A DNA stretch of 7,203 nt from Pseudomonadota bacterium. Its GTDB lineage: Bacteria > Pseudomonadota > Gammaproteobacteria > Xanthomonadales > Xanthomonadaceae. Location: the NCBI GenBank assembly GCA_025355485.1, contig JANXZP010000118.1, positions 1 through 7,203 on the forward strand, read 5' to 3'. A model generated the notes under the pieces. It saw nothing but the letters and a program-made list of their open reading frames with translations. It searched no databases and had not been told where the DNA came from. Every line of letters starts with the position of its first letter. The first letter of the stretch is position 1. Below, in pieces: positions 1 to 5,211 of the stretch. The position numbers and the translations under genes were made by a program.

Positions 1-38
1 TCGTCGTGCAGGAATGCTCTTGGTACTGTCACGGCCAT
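1..38 (-). CDS. Possible 5' end of an unidentified gene leaving the window
   Basis: On the minus strand, downstream of the HiPIP gene, a consensus Shine-Dalgarno GGAGGT (39-44) is followed by ATG at 38 and, in the same frame, GTG at 32. The GTG has the better spacing, six bases from the Shine-Dalgarno; the ATG is directly adjacent to it. The frame stays open to the window edge, reading MTVPRAFLHD from the GTG. Ten residues are too few to name a product. If real, it would lie about 50 bases below the HiPIP stop and could be co-transcribed with it, since no clear terminator separates them. The Shine-Dalgarno is seen; that it starts a gene is inferred. Confidence 0.35.
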   Translation of the reverse strand, partial: MAVTVPRAFLHD

Positions 39-87
39 ACCTCCGGAAGCAGCGGCTATCGCTGGTGATCGATCAGTGGAGCGGTAC

Positions 88-405
88 TCAGCCGGGTTTC
101 TTGGCCCAGGCAGAACACCATCCCTTCGGGGTCACGCTGAATCCCGCGAACAGCGCACAGGCGCCGGTGGTGGCGGTGAAGAACTGGCAGTTGCCGCACA
201 TGCTGCCGGCCTTGTAGGCGGGATTTTTCGTCTTGCTCGCATCCTCGGTGTACCCAAGGGCCTTGGCTTGCGGATTGTCCAACGGCAGTTTGTTCAGCCC
301 GGCAGCACGTGCCTGGGGAACCAGCCGGGCAGCTATCGGCAACGAGGCAGTCGCCATCGCTGCGATGAGGAGGAAGCGGCGACGTGAGGGAACAGTAGGG
401 GTCAT
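88..405 (-). CDS. hip: High-potential iron-sulfur protein (HiPIP), Tat-exported
   Basis: This is a small periplasmic electron carrier with one [4Fe-4S] cluster cycling between the 3+ and 2+ states. In other bacteria HiPIPs pass electrons from the bc1 complex to terminal oxidases, photosynthetic reaction centres or denitrification enzymes. The protein has 105 residues. A twin-arginine signal (SRRRFLL at 7-13, hydrophobic stretch to about 29, likely cleavage near ARA at 32-34) fits Tat export of a pre-folded cluster protein. The mature part has the HiPIP pattern C70-x2-C73-x9-C83-x13-C97 followed by aromatic W100. Before it is the typical LGY..DA segment, with Y52 matching the conserved cluster-packing tyrosine. 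I chose the ATG at 405 because it places the RR motif at the N terminus and has AGGA ten bases upstream (416-419); a longer in-frame start at 468 would bury the signal. The gene is divergent from fnr and has an FNR-type promoter. Its redox partner is not in the window. Confidence 0.93.
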   Translation of the reverse strand: MTPTVPSRRRFLLIAAMATASLPIAARLVPQARAAGLNKLPLDNPQAKALGYTEDASKTKNPAYKAGSMCGNCQFFTATTGACALFAGFSVTPKGWCSAWAKKPG

Positions 406-432
406 GTCGATGGTGTCCTGTCGGTAAGGTTG

Positions 433-481
433 CGGGACGATTCTGCTTTCTTGCATGGACCACGTCATTGATCTCGATCAA
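433..481 (-). promoter_or_regulatory. FNR-dependent class II promoter of the HiPIP gene
   Basis: Positions 468-481 read TTGATCTCGATCAA, a perfect match to the FNR/Anr consensus TTGAT-N4-ATCAA. Reading toward HiPIP, CAGAAT (440-445) is a -10-like element with four of six consensus bases, predicting a start near 433. The box centre (474.5) then falls at -41.5, the spacing of class II FNR-activated promoters, and leaves a leader of about 28 bases. The box, the hexamer and the spacing are seen; activation under low oxygen is inferred from the FNR family and from the FNR-type gene next door. Confidence 0.72.
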
Positions 482-636
482 GCGCGCATCAGGATGGATC
501 GTCCCAAGTATAAGTATCAGTGCGATGCGCAGTGCAGGTATGTACGGCAGCGCGCTTAGGGTGGCTTCGCTTGCCTTGATCCGCCCGTGCAAGCGGCGAT
601 AGCTGCGGGGGTGCCGGTTCACATACACTCCAGCCC
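482..636 (+). promoter_or_regulatory. Upstream region of fnr
   Basis: This non-coding stretch lies between the FNR box and the fnr start. TATAAG (509-514) resembles a -10 element, but it places the FNR box about five bases off the class II position and lacks a good -35. A perfect 7-bp inverted repeat, CGCTTGC (568-574) and GCAAGCG (589-595), brackets 14 bases and could be a leader hairpin or an operator. TACACT (624-629) would place a transcript start at or next to the fnr ATG. The fnr promoter cannot be fixed by eye, and no short gene is evident here. Confidence 0.3.
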
Positions 637-1395
637 ATGAATGATCAGGTCGTCATTGATCTGGCCCGCCTGCGGCGCAGTTGCGGCCAATGCACGCTGC
701 GCCAGCTCTGCCTGCCTGCGGGGATCGGAGCCGACGACATGGATAGGCTCGATCGCATCGTCAAGCGCCGGCGCTCGGTCACGCAGCGGGAGCGGCTGTT
801 TTCCACCGGAGCGGAATTGCGGACCTTGTACGTGGCGCGCGAAGGCTCGTTCAAGACGGTCGCCCTGTCGGAAGACGGACAGCAGCAGATCATCGGATTC
901 CATCTCCCCGGCGAGCTGATGGGGCTGGATGCATTGGGCGGCGGCCGCCACCGTTGCGATGCCGAAGCGCTGGAGCAGGCCGAAGTCTGCGAAGTGCCGC
1001 TGGACGACCTGGAACGGGTCGCCGCGCAGGTCCCGGGCCTGCAGCACCAGCTGTTGCGCGTCATCGGCAGCAGCATGGGCCGCGACCAGGACCATCTGGA
1101 AATCCTCGGCCGACGGCAGGCCGACGAACGAATCATGCTGTTCCTGCATGGGCTGCTCGAACGCTACCGGACGCTGGGCCATCCCGCGAACCTGCTGGTT
1201 CTGTCGATGAGCCGCGAGGACATCGCCAATTACCTGGGCATGGTGATCGAAACCGTGAGTCGCAGCTTCGGCCGACTGCAGGACGATGGGGTGATCTCGG
1301 TGCAGGGTCGGCAGATACGCGTCCTCGATGCCGCGCGTTTTGCAGCGCTGGCGCATGAGACCACGGTCGAGGGACAGCGATCCCAGCTGCGGTAG
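637..1395 (+). CDS. fnr: FNR/Anr-type oxygen-sensing transcription regulator
   Basis: This is a CRP/FNR-family regulator, 252 residues long. FNR proteins hold an oxygen-labile [4Fe-4S] cluster; with the cluster intact they dimerise, bind TTGAT-N4-ATCAA and switch genes for low-oxygen respiration. The N-terminal cysteines C16-x2-C19-x5-C25 and the internal C118 (in VCEVP) match the four E. coli FNR ligands (C20, C23, C29, C122). The cyclic-nucleotide-like beta-roll covers about 30-125, the dimerisation helix about 130-160, and a winged helix-turn-helix about 185-230. The recognition helix carries E205-T-V-S208-R209, equal to the E-x2-S-R signature that reads the FNR half-site. The cluster ligands rule out the cAMP-type or Clp-type branch. 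No Shine-Dalgarno precedes the ATG at 637, but no other in-frame start keeps the cysteines. It is divergent from HiPIP, with a perfect FNR box between them. Autoregulation is possible but unproven. Confidence 0.93.
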   Translation: MNDQVVIDLARLRRSCGQCTLRQLCLPAGIGADDMDRLDRIVKRRRSVTQRERLFSTGAELRTLYVAREGSFKTVALSEDGQQQIIGFHLPGELMGLDALGGGRHRCDAEALEQAEVCEVPLDDLERVAAQVPGLQHQLLRVIGSSMGRDQDHLEILGRRQADERIMLFLHGLLERYRTLGHPANLLVLSMSREDIANYLGMVIETVSRSFGRLQDDGVISVQGRQIRVLDAARFAALAHETTVEGQRSQLR

Positions 1396-1426
1396 TCGCA
1401 GCAAAGCGCCCAGGCGCCCGGTGCTT

Positions 1427-1445
1427 GCCAGGAACCCTGGCTTTC
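1427..1445 (+). terminator. Short terminator-like hairpin after fnr
   Basis: GCCAGG (1427-1432) and CCTGGC (1436-1441) form a perfect 6-bp stem around a 3-base loop, followed by TTTC. It lies about 30 bases past the fnr stop. The stem is short and the T run is weak, so it may terminate only partly. It also overlaps a TTGCCA hexamer (1425-1430) that could be the -35 of an rpsF promoter. Confidence 0.4.
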
Positions 1446-1534
1446 TGCCACACTATGCGGCTTCCCGCTGCCGTGGCTTCAAGGCGGGAACCCTTGCCCC
1501 ACCGCTTTGCATCGTGCATCGACGGGGGGCTGTC
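1446..1534 (+). promoter_or_regulatory. Probable rpsF promoter and leader region
   Basis: The spacer between fnr and rpsF has no credible gene and should hold the start of the ribosomal operon transcript. TTGCCA (1425-1430, five of six -35 consensus bases), 18 bases, then TG-N-CACACT (extended -10 type, 1446-1454, only three of six matches) is the best promoter I can find. It is weak on paper, so the exact start is uncertain. Confidence 0.25.
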
Positions 1535-1563
1535 CGGCGAAGCTCCCGTTGGGGCTGGGCCGA
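1535..1563 (+). promoter_or_regulatory. Candidate S6:S18 autoregulatory leader hairpin
   Basis: A hairpin ends about 20 bases before the rpsF start. The inner stem AGCTCC (1541-1546) pairs with GGGGCT (1551-1556) around loop CGTT, with one G-U pair. The outer stem CGGC (1535-1538) pairs with GCCG (1559-1562), separated from the inner stem by an internal loop (GA opposite GG). Many bacteria have an rpsF leader RNA that binds the S6:S18 complex through a stem-loop with a conserved CCG, so that excess proteins repress their own translation. The position, the two-stem shape and the GGGCCGA on the 3' side fit that idea. I could not match it to the published consensus base by base. Confidence 0.35.
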
Positions 1564-1584
1564 TATCCACAAGAGGAACGCAGC

Positions 1585-2043
1585 ATGCGTCATTACGAAA
1601 TCGTGTTCATGGTCCATCCGGACCAGAGTGAGCAAGTCCCGGCGATGATCGAGCGTTACAAGGCGCTGATCACGACCGACACCGGCGAAGGCGCCGGCCA
1701 GATCCACCGGCTCGAAGACTGGGGCCGCCGCCAGCTCGCCTATCCGATCAGCAATCTGGTCAAGGCCCACTACGTGATGCTCAACGTCGAGTGCGGGCAG
1801 AAGGCGCTGACCGAACTGGTCGACGGCTTCCGCTTCAACGACGCCGTGTTGCGCCACCTGGTGACCAAGCGCGATGGCGCGGACATCGAGCAGTCGTTCA
1901 TCATGAAGATGAAGGACGAGAAGACCGAGCGCGGCGACAGGGGCGACAGGGATCGCGGCGATCGTGGCGACCGTCCGGAACGCAGCGAGCGTCCGCGTCG
2001 CGATGAGTCGTTCGATGGCGACGCCACTGGCGCCGACGCATGA
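1585..2043 (+). CDS. rpsF: 30S ribosomal protein bS6 with RGD-repeat tail
   Basis: bS6 is a primary binder of the 30S platform that pairs with bS18 on 16S rRNA. The start MRHYEIVFMVHPDQSEQVPAM is the classic bS6 opening, and the conserved EDWGRRQLAYPI lies at about 44-55. The bS6 fold ends near residue 108. It is followed by a charged tail of about 44 residues (109-152) with RGD repeats at 116-130, then an Arg-rich segment and an acidic end (DGDATGADA). The total of 152 residues is longer than E. coli S6 (about 131-135). The tail does not end in glutamates, which is where RimK adds more in E. coli. The ATG at 1585 has AGAGGA seven bases upstream (1572-1577), so longer in-frame starts are rejected. 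The stop overlaps ATGA at 2040. It is first in the operon with rpsR and rplI. Confidence 0.97.
   Translation: MRHYEIVFMVHPDQSEQVPAMIERYKALITTDTGEGAGQIHRLEDWGRRQLAYPISNLVKAHYVMLNVECGQKALTELVDGFRFNDAVLRHLVTKRDGADIEQSFIMKMKDEKTERGDRGDRDRGDRGDRPERSERPRRDESFDGDATGADA
1933..1950 (+). repeat. Tandem 9-base duplication in the rpsF tail
   Basis: GGCGACAGG occurs twice head to tail (1933-1941 and 1942-1950), encoding two of the Gly-Asp-Arg units in the bS6 tail. Two further Gly-Asp-Arg units follow with different codons, so the tail has probably grown by slippage followed by drift. Confidence 0.75.
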
Positions 2044-2078
2044 AGCCCAAGAGCAAGACCAAGACCAAAGGCCCAGCC

Positions 2079-2309
2079 ATGTCCAAGTTCTTCCGCCGCC
2101 GCAAGTTCTGCAAGTTCACCGCCGAGGGCATCACCGAGATTGACTACAAGGATCTCAACACCCTGCGCCAGTACCTGACCGAAACCGGCAAGATCGTCCC
2201 GAGCCGCATCACCGGCACCAAGGCGCGTTATCAGCGCCAGTTGCAGGTCGCGGTGAAGCGCGCGCGTTTCCTCGCGTTGATCCCGTACTGCGATAGCCAC
2301 ACGTCGTAA
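2079..2309 (+). CDS. rpsR: 30S ribosomal protein bS18
   Basis: bS18 partners bS6 on the 30S platform. The 76-residue product MSKFFRRRKFCKFTAEGI... carries the bS18 core throughout (EIDYKDL, TGKIVPSRITGTKARYQRQL, VKRARFLALIPY) and matches the length of E. coli S18 (75). I chose ATG at 2079 because AAAGG (2067-2071) lies seven bases upstream and the length fits the family. An in-frame ATG at 2040, overlapping the rpsF stop as ATGA, would add a lysine-rich MKPKSKTKTKGPA extension by translational coupling. No Shine-Dalgarno precedes it, so I treat it as an alternative. priB, which separates rpsF and rpsR in E. coli, is absent. Two cysteines (C11 and one in PYCDSH) are present. Confidence 0.97.
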   Translation: MSKFFRRRKFCKFTAEGITEIDYKDLNTLRQYLTETGKIVPSRITGTKARYQRQLQVAVKRARFLALIPYCDSHTS

Positions 2310-2539
2310 AGCTTATACGCGCATCCATGCGCGAGCCTGTATCGGTTGTTGCAACATCAGATGCATCTCGCACGTAATGCGTATCGTGACGGCACATCCG
2401 TGTGCGGACTTTCAATAAAAGCTTTCTCTTCTGAAATCCATGGAACACTTTTGGGTTCCTGAGTGAAAAATTCATCCTGATCCATTCGGACAGCCACCAG
2501 TTGCGGGCTTCGGCCCGCTAACGAATACGGAGCAACACC
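2310..2539 (+). other. Hairpin-rich, AT-richer spacer between rpsR and rplI
   Basis: These 230 bases sit inside an operon that is usually tighter. By eye the middle part (about 2405-2490) is clearly AT-richer than its neighbours. Inverted repeats are CGCGCAT-CC-ATGCGCG (2318-2333), GCACA-TCCG-TGTGC (2392-2405), GGAAC...GTTCC (2442-2459) and GCGGGC-TTCG-GCCCGC (2503-2518). None is followed by a T run, so none is a classical terminator. TTGCAA (2349-2354), 18 bases, CGTAAT (2373-2378) is a weak possible promoter for rplI. A 33-codon open frame (2361-2462) lacks a Shine-Dalgarno and is probably chance. It may be a leader RNA, an RNA-processing site or a dispersed repeat. Confidence 0.45.
2503..2532 (+). 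promoter_or_regulatory. Stable UUCG hairpin beside the rplI ribosome-binding site
   Basis: GCGGGC (2503-2508), loop TTCG and GCCCGC (2513-2518) form a C(UUCG)G-capped hairpin, one of the most stable small RNA folds. It ends ten bases before the rplI Shine-Dalgarno GGAG (2529-2532), which is itself seven bases from the ATG. It leaves the ribosome site free and could protect a processed 5' end or set the rplI level apart from that of rpsF-rpsR. Confidence 0.5.
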
Positions 2540-2989
2540 ATGCAACTTATCCTGCTGCAGAAAGTCGTGAACCTTGGCGGCCTTGGCGACAAGGTCAACG
2601 TCAAGCCGGGTTACGGCCGCAATTTCCTGATCCCCTACGGCAAGGCCGTGCCGGCGACCGCGAAGAATATCGCTGAGTTCGAGACGCGCCGCGCCGATTA
2701 CGAAGCCAAGGCCAGCGACATCCATGCCGCCGCCGAAGCACGCAAGGCCAAGCTCGAGGGCGCTGCGGTGACGCTGAAAGCGAACGCATCGACCGAAGGT
2801 AAGTTGTACGGCTCGGTCGGCCCGCGCGATATCGCCGAGGCGTTCACCGCCGCCGGCTTCGCGCTGAACAAGAGCGAAGTGGTGATGGGCGAAGGCCCGC
2901 TGCGCCGCACTGGCGAGTTCGAGATCACCGTGCATCTGCACGCGGATGTCGAAACCAAGGTCAAGGTGACGGTGGTTCCTGAAACCTGA
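2540..2989 (+). CDS. rplI: 50S ribosomal protein bL9
   Basis: bL9 binds 23S rRNA at the base of the L1 stalk and reaches toward the next ribosome in a polysome; losing it raises frameshifting in E. coli. The 149 residues equal the E. coli length. The N-terminal rRNA-binding domain (MQLILLQKVVNLGGLGDKVNVKPGYGRNFLIPYGKA) has the bL9 signature. A long charged, alanine-rich connecting helix follows (about 41-75), then the C-terminal domain with GKLYGSVGPRDIAEAF and LRRTGEFEITVHLH. The start has GGAG seven bases upstream. It is last in the ribosomal operon and ends at a strong terminator. Confidence 0.97.
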   Translation: MQLILLQKVVNLGGLGDKVNVKPGYGRNFLIPYGKAVPATAKNIAEFETRRADYEAKASDIHAAAEARKAKLEGAAVTLKANASTEGKLYGSVGPRDIAEAFTAAGFALNKSEVVMGEGPLRRTGEFEITVHLHADVETKVKVTVVPET

Positions 2990-3009
2990 GTTATCTTCGC
3001 TACGAAATA

Positions 3010-3040
3010 AAAAAGGCCGCCTTCAGGCGGCCTTTTTCTT
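3010..3040. terminator. Bidirectional intrinsic terminator
   Basis: GGCCGCC (3015-3021), loop TTCA and GGCGGCC (3026-3032) make a perfect 7-bp GC stem. It is flanked by an A run on the left (3008-3014) and TTTTTCTT on the right (3033-3040). It terminates rplI on the plus strand. Read from the other side, with the A run acting as the T run, it terminates the convergent minus-strand gene whose stop is at 3073. Confidence 0.95.
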
Positions 3041-3072
3041 GTTGTTGATTGGCTCGGCGCTGGCGACTGGAT

Positions 3073-5211
3073 TCAGCCACCCCCGCCGCCATCGCTCTGG
3101 ATGACAGGCGCGGGAGCCCGCTGGATTCTTGTCGCAGGCGCGCGCTGGATCCGCCGGATCGGGCGTTGTTCCTCGGCAGGTTGAATTTGCTGCAACGGAA
3201 GGCCCTGATCCGCTGCCGGCGATTCGCCCTCGCTGCCTTCCAGGCACGGCGCTTCGGCGCCATCGTGATCACTGTCGGCCGGGCAGTAGATCGGGTTCGG
3301 GCGACCGGTCGAACTGGTCGCGTACAACGAATTGCGAACCGCTGTGGCGCGCGCCGGGATCGAGTCCCAGCGGAAGCTGGCCGGACACACGATCACCAGC
3401 GGATCATGCCGCGCCAACTGGCAGCGTGCGGTCGGCGCCGACACCATCGCGTTGTTCGATATCGAATGCAGGGTCGGCGTCTGTTCGCCCGGCGCCAGCG
3501 TCTGGCCTCCCGGATTCGCGCAGTCGTTCGGATCCTGGCAGGGCAGGTATTGCTGACCGGCGCTGTACGAGCCGTTCAATGCCGCCAGAACCGCCGCGGC
3601 CTGCTGCTTGAGCTGGTCGTACTCCGGCGTGGCTATCACTTCGCAGCTGATGCCCGCGACGGCCTGCGAACCCCAGGCATCGCCCAGCGCAGCCTTGGCG
3701 CTATGGCAATGCACGACCTGCATCGGATGCACGCACTGGATCGTGCGCTTGCCCTGGCGCTGGCATGGTGCGTCGGCAGTGCTTTCGACTTCGGCGATCT
3801 CCGCGGCCATCGCATCCACTGCCTGGTTCTCGGCTAACTGGCACCACGAGTCATACGCATCAGGCATGGCCTTCAGGCAGGCGGCGTGGATCATGAAAGT
3901 CGTGCATTCGATCGTCTGAAGGCTGCCGCTGTTCTTGCAGCCCGCGCTGGTGGCGATGGCGATGATCGCCTTGGTGAAGTCCAGCGAACACATGGATGCG
4001 TGTTCAGGCATCGCGTTCACGCAGGCGTCGTGGGTCGCGAACGTGTCGCAGAGGATCGACTTGGGGTAGCCGCTGTTCGGGCAGCCAGCGGCGGCAGCGG
4101 TGTCCATGCGCGATTTCAGCTCGCCCATCTTGAGGATCACCTTGCCGATCACCCGATTCTTCATCGGCGTGCAGATGCGCGTGTACGCGTCGTTGTCCTG
4201 CGGTACCGAGCGCGCTTTCGCCAATGCCTGGCACTGCGCGAGCATTTGGGTGACCGCTGACTGGAAGATCGGAGGCAAGTTGGCGGTTGACTGCTTCAAC
4301 GCCGTGCACTGGTCGAAACCGGGATCCGGCAACGGGATGAGTTTGCGCTCGTCCCACAGGCAGGTGCTCATTGCCTGCTTGGCGTAGATGTTGATGTTGT
4401 CGTTGTTGTTGAACGAGATCTCCGCCCATTCCTCGACTTTCGGTGCGAAGTGCAGCTGGAAGTAGCTTTCCGTCTCATCGCGGAATGCGTTGCCGATCGC
4501 GTAACCGGTGTTGTTGAGCCGCGTGCGCAGGTCGCCGCAGGCCTTGTTTGCATCCTTCTTGCTGTAGGTGTGGTGGTAGAAATAATCCACGCAGGCCGGG
4601 ATCGGCGCGTTGAGGACCTGGTTGTTCGCCGGCGTGTCGTTGTCGAGCTGGTGCACCACCGACCAGTGGTACCAGGGCATGAAGTTGAGCGTGTAGTAGT
4701 TCTCTTCCGACATCGGCGGCGGATCGCTGCCGCCACCGAAGATGCTGCCGACGAAATTGCCGACCGCGCCAAGTACCGACCCGATGCCGTTGAGCGCAGC
4801 CATTGCAATCTTGCCGAGCTCGCCGCAGGCGACGTCCTTGACCTCGCCGCCGGGAATCAGTGCGCAGCCGACGGTTATGCCGGCTTTTTTCAGCACCGTG
4901 TACCAGTCGTGTTGCTGGAAGGCCTGGTAGATCGTGATGACGTTCTGCACCTGCGGATCGTTTGCGAGTTCGGACTGACCCGCATTGCCGGCGGTGCAAT
5001 CGAGCACGTTCTTTCCGCTCGCCAGGCAGGAAATCAGCGGCTTGGCCGCATGCACGTTGCCATCGATGACGCCAGCCTTGTAGAGCACGTCCAGCACCGT
5101 ATCCAGCGGATCGGCGTGCGTGGCTGGCGCGATGAGGAACAGGACCGGCAGGATGAGCGACCAGGCCAGGCGGACAGGGACGCGCTTCAACTCGCGGACG
5201 TTCGGTGTCAT
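3073..5211 (-). CDS. Large exported cysteine-rich protein of unknown function
   Basis: I do not recognise a family. From ATG at 5211 the product has 712 residues. A Sec-type signal peptide comes first: basic n-region (RELKRVPVR), hydrophobic core (LAWSLILPVLFLIAPA), cleavage likely after A33 (THA, then DP). This choice replaces a longer in-frame start at 5313 that would bury the signal; only a weak GGGA precedes the ATG. The mature protein has 28 cysteines, an even number that suits disulfides in the periplasm or outside the cell. Residues 142-161 form a Gly-rich hydrophobic stretch with GxxxG spacing. Residues 171-300 are rich in aromatics and Asn (YYTLNFMPWYHW; FNNNDNINIY). Residues 377-523 hold three related cysteine modules. 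The C terminus is low-complexity, with RIQRAPA repeats and a final run of five glycines. It is convergent with rplI, shares its terminator, and is divergent from dnaB. A role in adhesion, surface structure or a secreted effector can only be guessed. Confidence 0.85.
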   Translation of the reverse strand: MTPNVRELKRVPVRLAWSLILPVLFLIAPATHADPLDTVLDVLYKAGVIDGNVHAAKPLISCLASGKNVLDCTAGNAGQSELANDPQVQNVITIYQAFQQHDWYTVLKKAGITVGCALIPGGEVKDVACGELGKIAMAALNGIGSVLGAVGNFVGSIFGGGSDPPPMSEENYYTLNFMPWYHWSVVHQLDNDTPANNQVLNAPIPACVDYFYHHTYSKKDANKACGDLRTRLNNTGYAIGNAFRDETESYFQLHFAPKVEEWAEISFNNNDNINIYAKQAMSTCLWDERKLIPLPDPGFDQCTALKQSTANLPPIFQSAVTQMLAQCQALAKARSVPQDNDAYTRICTPMKNRVIGKVILKMGELKSRMDTAAAAGCPNSGYPKSILCDTFATHDACVNAMPEHASMCSLDFTKAIIAIATSAGCKNSGSLQTIECTTFMIHAACLKAMPDAYDSWCQLAENQAVDAMAAEIAEVESTADAPCQRQGKRTIQCVHPMQVVHCHSAKAALGDAWGSQAVAGISCEVIATPEYDQLKQQAAAVLAALNGSYSAGQQYLPCQDPNDCANPGGQTLAPGEQTPTLHSISNNAMVSAPTARCQLARHDPLVIVCPASFRWDSIPARATAVRNSLYATSSTGRPNPIYCPADSDHDGAEAPCLEGSEGESPAADQGLPLQQIQPAEEQRPIRRIQRAPATRIQRAPAPVIQSDGGGGG
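3106..3153 (-). repeat. Tandem RIQRAPA repeat in the cysteine-rich protein tail
   Basis: Residues 687-694 and 695-702 of the minus-strand protein are tandem eight-residue units, R-I-Q-R-A-P-A-T then R-I-Q-R-A-P-A-P. The codons differ between copies, so the amino acid pattern appears conserved rather than freshly duplicated. The unit lies in a Gln/Pro/Arg-rich, probably disordered tail. Confidence 0.75.
3643..4083 (-). repeat. Three imperfect cysteine modules in the large exported protein
   Basis: Module 1: C377-x10-C388-x8-C397-x10-C408. Module 2: C425-x10-C436-x8-C445-x11-C457. Module 3, more diverged: C483-x9-C493-x8-C502, with C523 further on. Modules 1 and 2 also share AGC.NSG at the start, F-x2-H-x-A-C in the middle and an AMP before the last cysteine. 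The three modules start 48 and 58 residues apart, pointing to internal duplication of a four-cysteine unit. I do not match it to a named domain. Confidence 0.75.

Noticed and set aside
66..75. TGATCGATCA palindrome as a second FNR site
   Set aside because: It lacks the TTGAT-N4-ATCAA spacing and lies next to the HiPIP stop rather than at a promoter.
619..1404. 261-codon open frame on the minus strand
   Set aside because: It mirrors fnr, whose cluster ligands and helix-turn-helix are clear on the other strand.
2044..2078. priB between rpsF and rpsR
   Set aside because: The gap is only 35 bases, so there is no room for the gene.
1770..2300. 176-codon open frame on the minus strand
   Set aside because: It is antisense to rpsF and rpsR, with a leucine/serine-biased product and no support.
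3049..3837. 262-codon open frame on the plus strand
   Set aside because: It is Arg-rich, antisense to the large minus gene, starts just past a terminator and has no domain; it is a shadow frame.
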